A stretch of DNA of 8,444 bases, from NCBI GenBank assembly GCA_005877965.1, contig VBNP01000085.1:1-8444 (forward strand), in the 5' to 3' direction. How positions within the stretch are numbered: the stretch's first letter is position 1; every line of letters starts with the position of its first letter. Position numbers and translations under genes: made by a program. This stretch comes from Gammaproteobacteria bacterium. GTDB lineage: Bacteria > Pseudomonadota > Gammaproteobacteria > Steroidobacterales > Steroidobacteraceae. The notes under the pieces were generated by a model. It saw nothing but the letters and a program-made list of their open reading frames with translations, had not been told where the DNA came from and ran no database searches. Of this stretch, positions 1-5,332 are shown in pieces.

Positions 1-1724
1 TCAGCGAGGGCAAGGCCGACGGCGCACTCGCCGATCGCGTGGTCGCCTACGACGCCGGCTGGGCGATAACGCTGCATGCCCCCTACCTCGACCACATCGG
101 CTCAGGCTCCCGCGATCTGTTCCAGCTGCACACGCTGCAGCCTCATGAAAGCCGCACGTTCACCGGGTGGCTGCAGGTGGGGTCGAGCGGGGATCTCGCT
201 CCCGTGGTGGGGGCGGAGATCGAGCGCCGGCAGCTGCCCTCGGGCACGGTGCGGGGTGCGGTCGGCACCCGCGATGGCAGAGCGCTGCGACAACCGGTCG
301 TCGTCGCAGAACGGGACGGCAAGCCGTACGCCTGGGTAGTGGGGCGCGAGGGCGCCTATCGCCTGAGGCTCCCGGCGGGCGAGTATGCGCTGTACGCCAC
401 GGGCCGGAACTACTCGCGCAGCAACGCGACATCGGTCAACGTGCGCGCCGGCACCGGGCAGGTGCGCGATTTCCACGACCTGGAGAGTCCCGGCCGCCTT
501 GCCCTCTCGGTCGCCGATGCCCGCAACGGCACGGCGCTCGACGCGCGCATCGTCATCACCGAGGGCCAGAAGCCTGTGGTCGAGTTTCTCGGCGCCAAGA
601 CTTTCTTCACTCAACTCGAGCGCAAGGGGCACGCGGACCTGCCCATCGCGCCCGGCCGCTATCTTTTCACGGTGTCATCGGGCGGTGGCTTCCTGGCCGC
701 GGACACACAGGTGCGGCTCACGGTTGCCGCCGGCCCGGCCCGGCAACACAGCGTCGCCATCACGCCGCTGTTCGATCCGCCGTCGCGCGGCTGGTACTCC
801 GCCGATCTGCACCATCACGCGGATCAGGCGGAGGCGGTGACACCACCGGCGGATCTGGCGCGCTCGCAGTTGGCGGCGGGACTCGATCTTCTGTTCGTCA
901 GCGATCACGATTCGACCGTGAACCTCGCGGTGTTGCAGCAGATTGCCAGCGCGCGAGGCGTGCCGTTCATCCCGGGGATCGAGCTGTCGCCGTCCTGGGG
1001 TCACTTCAATGCGTATCCGCTGACTCCCGGTGCGCGGCTGGCGATCGACACCGGCACGGCCACCATCGACATGATCCTGAATGAGGCGCGACGCGCTGGA
1101 GCTGCGGTCGTGCAGGTCAATCACCCATTCAATCCCTACGGTTACTTCGCCAGCCTCAAGGCCGGCGTGGCACCCGGCGGCTTCAATCCGGGGTTTGATC
1201 TGATCGAAATCAACTCATCGGTCCCCAATGATGACGGTAAGGTGCTGGCGAAGCTGTGGGAATTCTGGAATGCCGGCCGGCGCTACTACATCGCTGCGGG
1301 GAGTGACACCCACGATGTCTGGAACGATCGGTCCGGGCGCGTACGCACCTTCGCGCACCTCGACGCACAGGTGAGCGCCCCGGCCTTTGCGGAGGCATTG
1401 AAGGCGGGCCGCGCGTACGTAAGCTACGGCCCGCTCGTCTTCCCGTCGGTGATGTTCGGCACGCAGATGCAGGTCGTGAGCGGTGAGTCCTTCACTCTGG
1501 CCTTCGACCTGGCGTCCGTTGCCGGCGTCGGCAAGGCCGAACTGATCGGCGGCGGCAACGTCGAGGACAGCCGCTCATTTCCCGGCGCACCGCTCAAGAC
1601 TCACGTCGACTTCACGCTCACGACCAACCACCCCGGCTGGTATGCGCTCGAGGTCGAGGATCAGCGCGGCCGCAAGGCCTACACCGATCCGGTGTGGGTA
1701 ACGATCGCGCCCCCGCGGCAGTAG
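1..1724 (+). CDS. PHP-domain metallohydrolase, CehA/McbA-like (5' end outside window)
   Basis: The frame is open from base 3 with no start in context, so the gene begins upstream; about 573 residues are visible. Numbering from the GTG at 39, residues 1-250 are beta-rich, with a carboxypeptidase-regulatory-like (Cna-B-like) module near 70-145 and another beta module near 150-245. Residues 250-465 form a PHP domain with its metal-site motifs: DLHHH (D256, H258, H260), SDHD (D289, H290), GIELS (E315), GHFN (H322), NHPF (H362) and SDTH (D423, H425). A beta-rich tail follows. PHP proteins are di- or trinuclear metal hydrolases, often phosphoesterases; the CehA/McbA branch also includes carbaryl (ester) hydrolases, so the substrate is not fixed by family. 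The stop lies 2 bp before the OPA transporter start, which implies joint expression with phosphonate genes. A role in freeing an organophosphonate from an ester is inference. Whether it has a signal peptide cannot be seen here. Confidence 0.88.
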   Translation, partial: SEGKADGALADRVVAYDAGWAITLHAPYLDHIGSGSRDLFQLHTLQPHESRTFTGWLQVGSSGDLAPVVGAEIERRQLPSGTVRGAVGTRDGRALRQPVVVAERDGKPYAWVVGREGAYRLRLPAGEYALYATGRNYSRSNATSVNVRAGTGQVRDFHDLESPGRLALSVADARNGTALDARIVITEGQKPVVEFLGAKTFFTQLERKGHADLPIAPGRYLFTVSSGGGFLAADTQVRLTVAAGPARQHSVAITPLFDPPSRGWYSADLHHHADQAEAVTPPADLARSQLAAGLDLLFVSDHDSTVNLAVLQQIASARGVPFIPGIELSPSWGHFNAYPLTPGARLAIDTGTATIDMILNEARRAGAAVVQVNHPFNPYGYFASLKAGVAPGGFNPGFDLIEINSSVPNDDGKVLAKLWEFWNAGRRYYIAAGSDTHDVWNDRSGRVRTFAHLDAQVSAPAFAEALKAGRAYVSYGPLVFPSVMFGTQMQVVSGESFTLAFDLASVAGVGKAELIGGGNVEDSRSFPGAPLKTHVDFTLTTNHPGWYALEVEDQRGRKAYTDPVWVTIAPPRQ

Positions 1725-1726
1725 TC

Positions 1727-3037
1727 ATGACGGGTGCGCCGCAGCGGTCGCTGCGCTACGGGCAGCTCAGAATCATAGTGCTGCTGTTCGGGGGCTATGC
1801 GGCCTGTTACTACTGCCGGGCGGATCTGTCCGTGGCCACGCCCCTGCTGGTCGAGGAGCTGGGCAGGCAAGGGATCAGTCACAGCGAGGCGCTCGTGCGC
1901 ATCGGCTCGATCAGTTCCCTCGGCGTGCTCGCCTACGCGCTCGGCAAACTGTTTCTCACCGGCCTGGGGGACTACTGGGGCGGGCGGCGCAACTTCCTCA
2001 TTGGCGTCGGCGGCGCCGCCGTGTTCACGCTGTTGTTCGCCACCGGCGGCACAGTCCCCGTGTTCACTCTCGCCTGGCTCGGAAACCGCCTGACGCAGTC
2101 GCTCGGCTGGGCCGGCCTCATCAAGGTTTCCTCCAGGTGGTTCGACTATTCCTCCTACGGCTCGATCATCGGCATTCTCAGCATCAGCTACCTGATCGGA
2201 GATGCCGCGGCGCGCCAGCAGATGGGGATGCTGATCGAGCGCGGCTACGGCTGGCGCGCGCTGTTCGTGTTCGCCGCGATCGCGGCCGGAATCATGTTGA
2301 TCGCCTGCCTGCTGTGGTTGCGCGAGTCGCGCACCGAGCTCGGACACACGCAAGCGCAGCCGAACCCGCTCAACTTGTTTGCCGCGACACAGTCGCGGCC
2401 CGCAAGTGTCGGCGCGCTGCTGCTGCCGCTGCTGCGCAGCCGGGCGTTTCTGCTGGTTTGTCTGCTGTCGTTCACCTGCACGATCATCCGCGAAACCTTC
2501 AATACCTGGACACCGCTCTACCTGCGCGATCACCTCGGATACAGCATGAGTCACTCCGCCAGCATGAGCGCGATCTTCCCGGGAGTGGGCGCGGCCTCGG
2601 TGCTGCTGGCGGGTTGGCTCAGCGACCGTCTCGGCCTGAACGGCCGCTCGCTGCTGCTGTTCCTCGGCCTCACAGGCACGGCCGGGGCGCTGCTGGTGCT
2701 CATGTCCGTGCGCTCCGGCCCCTCCGGCGCCCTCCTGGCGGTGGTGGTGATCGGGGTCGTCGCATTCTGCCTGCTGGGGCCGTACTCTTATCTGGGCGGC
2801 GCCTTTGCGCTCGACTTCGGCGGCAGGCAGGCGAGTGCCGCCGCCTCCGGAATCATCGACGGCATCGGGTACCTGGGTGGTGTGCTGGCGGGGGACACCG
2901 TGGCGCGGCTCTCGGTCGCATTCGGCTGGGAAGGCGTGTTCGTGATCCTGGCGACGGTCAGCGCGGTGGCCGCGGTGTGCGCCGGCGGTTTACACGTTCT
3001 GAACACCAGGGCAGCGGCCGGGAGGACCCATGACTAG
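1727..3037 (+). CDS. MFS transporter, organophosphate:phosphate antiporter (OPA/GlpT-like) family
   Basis: This is a 436-residue, very hydrophobic protein with about 12 membrane segments and a hydrophilic central loop near residues 199-230. GlpT, the type member, is of similar length. OPA features include YYCRADLS (R31), RETFNTWTPLYL (R255) and a GPYSYLGGAFALD...GIIDGIGYLGG block near 351-385. From memory of GlpT, R31 and R255 sit where its two phosphate-binding arginines (R45, R269) lie, which supports an anionic phosphate or phosphonate substrate. An in-frame GTG at 1694 would add 11 residues inside the preceding gene. I chose ATG 1727 because it follows the upstream TAG by 2 bp and gives an OPA-like N-terminus. 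No good Shine-Dalgarno sequence precedes it, so translational coupling is likely. Its end overlaps the dioxygenase gene by 8 bp. The likely cargo is TMAEP or a related phosphonate, inferred from context; a sugar-phosphate or glycerol-phosphate cargo is possible. Confidence 0.88.
   Translation: MTGAPQRSLRYGQLRIIVLLFGGYAACYYCRADLSVATPLLVEELGRQGISHSEALVRIGSISSLGVLAYALGKLFLTGLGDYWGGRRNFLIGVGGAAVFTLLFATGGTVPVFTLAWLGNRLTQSLGWAGLIKVSSRWFDYSSYGSIIGILSISYLIGDAAARQQMGMLIERGYGWRALFVFAAIAAGIMLIACLLWLRESRTELGHTQAQPNPLNLFAATQSRPASVGALLLPLLRSRAFLLVCLLSFTCTIIRETFNTWTPLYLRDHLGYSMSHSASMSAIFPGVGAASVLLAGWLSDRLGLNGRSLLLFLGLTGTAGALLVLMSVRSGPSGALLAVVVIGVVAFCLLGPYSYLGGAFALDFGGRQASAAASGIIDGIGYLGGVLAGDTVARLSVAFGWEGVFVILATVSAVAAVCAGGLHVLNTRAAAGRTHD
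3020..3026 (+). promoter_or_regulatory. Shine-Dalgarno sequence of the tmpA-like gene
   Basis: GGGAGGA ends 3 bases before ATG 3030 and lies within the 3' end of the transporter gene. It is the only clear ribosome binding site in the four-gene + strand operon and fixes the dioxygenase start, which overlaps the transporter stop. Confidence 0.7.
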
Positions 3038-4184
3038 CTGCGCCGCGTTCAAGCGTCTGGTCGCAGCACCGGAGTGCCTCACCATCGAATGGCAGGACGG
3101 TCGGACGAGTGAGTTCGCGAGCCTGTGGCTGCGCGACAATATGTGTGAGGACCGCGACCCTCACAGCGGCCAGCGCCTCGTCGATATCACCGATCTGCCG
3201 GAAAAACCGCGGATTCGCTCAGCCGCGGCCGCACAGGGCGTCGTGCGCATCGATTGGGAAGAGGAATCGCAGAGCGCGTGTTTTGAGCTCGACTGGCTGG
3301 CGGCCCATGCCTTCGGCGGCGGTGAGCGCCGGCCCGAACTGGCGCACCGGGTGTGGCTCGGGGGCGCCGGGCTGCTCGCCACCCGGGACTTCGCCTGGGT
3401 GAGCCTCGCCGAGGCGCGCGAAGACCCGCGGGCACGCCTCACCTGGTTGACGCGGCTGCTGCAGGATGGCCTGGCCTTCCTGAGTGGCGTGCCGGCGCAG
3501 GAGACGGCGCTGCTCGAGGCGATACCTGTGGTCGGGCGCGTGCTCGAGACCAACTACGGGCTCACGTTCGAAGTTCGCTCGGTGCCGCAACCCGAGAACC
3601 TCGCCTATTCCGATCTCGGGCTCGGCCTGCACACCGACAACCCCTATCGTGATCCGGTGCCGGGTTTCCAGGCGTTACACGCCCTGACTCCCAGCAGCGA
3701 AGGCGGCGAGAGCCTGTTCGCCGACGGCTTCGCCCTGGCTGAGCACCTGCGGTCCACGGCGCCGGACGCGTTCGCGCAGCTGACGAGCACTGCGGTGCCT
3801 TTCCACTATCACTCCGGGGACGCGGATCTGTATGCGGAGCGACCGCTGATTCAACTGTCGGTGCGCGGCGAGGTCACGGCGGTGCACTACAACAACCGTT
3901 CCATCGCACCCGTGGCTGCCGCCGCTCGCGAGACCGCAGCGTTCTACGCCGCCTACCGGCGCTTCGCCGCCTTGCTGCGCGATACGCAGTTTCAGTTGGC
4001 CACGAGGCTCGGCGCGGGAACCGTGGTCGTGTTTGATAACCAGCGGATTCTGCACGGCCGCACCGCCTTCTCGTCCGCCCGGCAGCCGCGCCATCTGCGC
4101 GGCTGCTACCTGGCACGCGACAGCGTCTACAGCGAGACCGCGCTGCTGCGCCGCCGGCTCGCCGCCGCGCAGATACGCGCGTGA
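3030..4184 (+). CDS. tmpA: TmpA-like 2-trimethylaminoethylphosphonate dioxygenase (GBBH/TauD family, Fe(II)/2-oxoglutarate)
   Basis: The 384-residue protein has the two-part layout of gamma-butyrobetaine hydroxylases. A small N-terminal GBBH-like domain (about 12-95, with WLRDN...RDPHSGQRLVDI) is followed by a TauD-type jelly roll (about 115-365). The iron triad is HTD (H201, D203) plus H342 in LHGRTAF; R354 in the following RHLRGCY block is the likely 2-oxoglutarate anchor. Y193 lies where family members use tyrosine to cage a trimethylammonium group. The N-terminal zinc site of eukaryotic GBBH is degenerate here, with one cysteine (C39) left. The gene overlaps an HD-oxygenase gene by 4 bp. 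That pairing distinguishes TmpA (hydroxylation of TMAEP at C1) from true gamma-butyrobetaine hydroxylase, which serves carnitine synthesis, and from the PhyH-type PhnY* that partners PhnZ. The TmpA assignment comes from family plus context; substrate specificity is not proven by sequence. Confidence 0.8.
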   Translation: MTSCAAFKRLVAAPECLTIEWQDGRTSEFASLWLRDNMCEDRDPHSGQRLVDITDLPEKPRIRSAAAAQGVVRIDWEEESQSACFELDWLAAHAFGGGERRPELAHRVWLGGAGLLATRDFAWVSLAEAREDPRARLTWLTRLLQDGLAFLSGVPAQETALLEAIPVVGRVLETNYGLTFEVRSVPQPENLAYSDLGLGLHTDNPYRDPVPGFQALHALTPSSEGGESLFADGFALAEHLRSTAPDAFAQLTSTAVPFHYHSGDADLYAERPLIQLSVRGEVTAVHYNNRSIAPVAAAARETAAFYAAYRRFAALLRDTQFQLATRLGAGTVVVFDNQRILHGRTAFSSARQPRHLRGCYLARDSVYSETALLRRRLAAAQIRA

Positions 4185-4732
4185 GCGTCGCCGAGGAGAT
4201 CCTCGCGATCTACGCGGCGCGCGGCGCCGGCGCGTACTTCGGCGAGCGCGTGTCGATGACCGAGCACGCCCTGCAGACCGCGTACTTCGCACGGCAGGCC
4301 GGCGCGCCCGAGTCGCTGGTGCTCGCCGCGCTGTTGCACGACATCGGACACCTGCTCGCGCAGATCCCCGACGACCTCGCCGACTGGACCGCGGACGCGC
4401 ACCACGAAGCAAGCGGCGCCCGCTGGCTCGCGCAGCGCTTTCAGCCCGGGATCTGCGAACCGGTGCGCCTGCACGTTGCGGCCAAGCGTTACCTGTGCGC
4501 AACCGATGCGCAGTACCTTGCGAGACTGAGTCCGGCCTCGGTGCACACCCTGAAGCTGCAGGGAGGCCCGATGTCGGCGCACGAGGTGGCGCAGTTCGAG
4601 AGCGAGCGCTACTTCACCGAAGCGGTGCGCGTGCGGCGCTGGGACGATGCCGGCAAGGTCGCCGGGCTGAAGACTCCGCAGCTCGCCGAGTACCGCACCT
4701 TGATCGCCGGCTCAGTGGAGCCCGCCCGCTGA
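4181..4732 (+). CDS. tmpB: TmpB-like HD-domain mixed-valent diiron oxygenase cleaving 1-hydroxyphosphonates
   Basis: This 183-residue HD protein matches the 'phosphonate degradation operon associated HDIG domain' family. Predicted diiron ligands are H29 (TEHALQ), H53-D54 of HDIGH, H75 (DAHHE), H98 (RLHVAAKRYL) and D155 or D156 (RRWDD). Y19 and E22 lie ahead of them. The spacing reproduces the PhnZ ligand set as I recall it (Y24, E27, H34, H58/D59, H80, H104, D161) shifted by about five residues. Such enzymes use O2 to cleave a 1-hydroxyphosphonate C-P bond. TmpB acts on (R)-1-hydroxy-2-(trimethylammonio)ethylphosphonate, giving glycine betaine and phosphate. The QGGPMS and AVRVRRWDD...KVAGLKTP blocks are also typical. 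The GTG start overlaps the tmpA-like stop as GTGA and lacks a Shine-Dalgarno sequence, so translation should be coupled. Pairing with a GBBH-like dioxygenase favours TmpB over PhnZ, which acts on 2-aminoethylphosphonate. Confidence 0.85.
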   Translation: MSVAEEILAIYAARGAGAYFGERVSMTEHALQTAYFARQAGAPESLVLAALLHDIGHLLAQIPDDLADWTADAHHEASGARWLAQRFQPGICEPVRLHVAAKRYLCATDAQYLARLSPASVHTLKLQGGPMSAHEVAQFESERYFTEAVRVRRWDDAGKVAGLKTPQLAEYRTLIAGSVEPAR

Positions 4733-4761
4733 CACCGGGCGCCCGATCGCACGCGCCGTGT
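4732..4761. terminator. Possible bidirectional hairpin in the convergent gap
   Basis: The 30 bp between the tmpB-like stop and the DinB-like stop can fold as ACAC...GTGT outside GGCGC...GCGCC, with a 2-base bulge and a 10-base loop. A perfect 10-bp palindrome, CGGGCGCCCG, lies at 4736-4745. No T-run follows on either strand. An intrinsic terminator is therefore only a guess from position and base pairing. Confidence 0.2.
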
Positions 4762-4762
4762 T

Positions 4763-5293
4763 CTAACGCGCCGAGACGCCCTCGTGTGGGCGGACCTGCG
4801 ACTCGGCCTGCCGGCGCTTCCACTCCTCGATTTCGAGCCGGTGCGCCTGGTCGTGTTGCAGCAGCAGCGCGGGCAGCTCGCACAACGTCACGATACCGAC
4901 GCCTTCCTGGGTTCCACTGCGCCCCCACGCCTCTCCCGGCAGGGACTGGAGCGTGGCAAGATTCGCCTTGCGAGCGACGGCAAACGCCTCGAGTCCTTCG
5001 CGCAGGGACAGTGAACGGTAGTGGCGTTCGCGCGCGATCCGCGCACCGTCGAAGTCGTGCAGCCGCGGAGCCTGTTCGTCCCGCAGGCGGCGGATGCGTA
5101 CACCAAAGCCCTCACGCTCGAGATCCGCGAGGTGCCACACCTGCTCCACCGGTGAAAAGGCCCCGCCGGGCCCGGGCAGCCGCGCGTCTTCCGCGGTCAG
5201 TGAATCGAACTGCTCATAAAGATAGTCGGGCATCGCGGACAGCGAGCGCATGAGTTCCTCGCGCTCACCTGCATTGAACTTCACGTACTGCAC
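4763..5293 (-). CDS. DinB-superfamily putative metalloprotein
   Basis: This 176-residue protein has the DinB/YfiT-like four-helix signature. VWHLADLE carries H54 and LLQHDQAHRLE carries H147 and H151, the three histidines that usually bind one divalent metal in this fold. The N-terminal half (FSPVEQVWHLADLEREGF) also fits DinB_2 domains. Family members include thiol-dependent transferases and many proteins of unknown activity, so no reaction can be assigned. The start is GTG at 5293, with no ATG between it and the in-frame stop at 5330-5332; the upstream Shine-Dalgarno sequence is weak. The next in-frame ATG (residue 15) would cut into the first helix. It lies 39 bp downstream of the carboxypeptidase gene on the same strand, so co-transcription is likely. 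It converges on the phosphonate operon. Confidence 0.82.
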   Translation of the reverse strand: MQYVKFNAGEREELMRSLSAMPDYLYEQFDSLTAEDARLPGPGGAFSPVEQVWHLADLEREGFGVRIRRLRDEQAPRLHDFDGARIARERHYRSLSLREGLEAFAVARKANLATLQSLPGEAWGRSGTQEGVGIVTLCELPALLLQHDQAHRLEIEEWKRRQAESQVRPHEGVSAR

Positions 5294-5332
5294 CCGTGGG
5301 GTCCCGGAACTGCGAATGCCCGAAATGTATCA

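Noticed and set aside
1694..1726. Upstream GTG start for the transporter gene
   Set aside because: It would add 11 residues that overlap the PHP gene, with no Shine-Dalgarno sequence. ATG 1727 sits right after the upstream stop and gives the expected OPA N-terminus.
1679..2554. A 291-codon - strand open frame opposite the transporter
   Set aside because: The translation is Gln/Glu/Ala-rich without domain features; the + strand frame encodes an evident OPA membrane protein.
3675..4502. A 275-codon - strand open frame opposite tmpA/tmpB
   Set aside because: It is Arg-rich, motif-free, and opposite two well-supported enzymes.
4181..4732. Assigning the HD protein as PhnZ or as a nucleotide phosphohydrolase
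   Set aside because: The ligand pattern with Y19/E22 and the RRWDD block is that of the phosphonate oxygenase group. The overlapping partner is GBBH-like, not the PhyH-type PhnY* that goes with PhnZ.
4033..5253. A 406-codon + strand open frame running across tmpB and the DinB-like gene
   Set aside because: Its product is low-complexity Arg/Ala-rich, overlaps three recognisable genes in other frames and has no motif.
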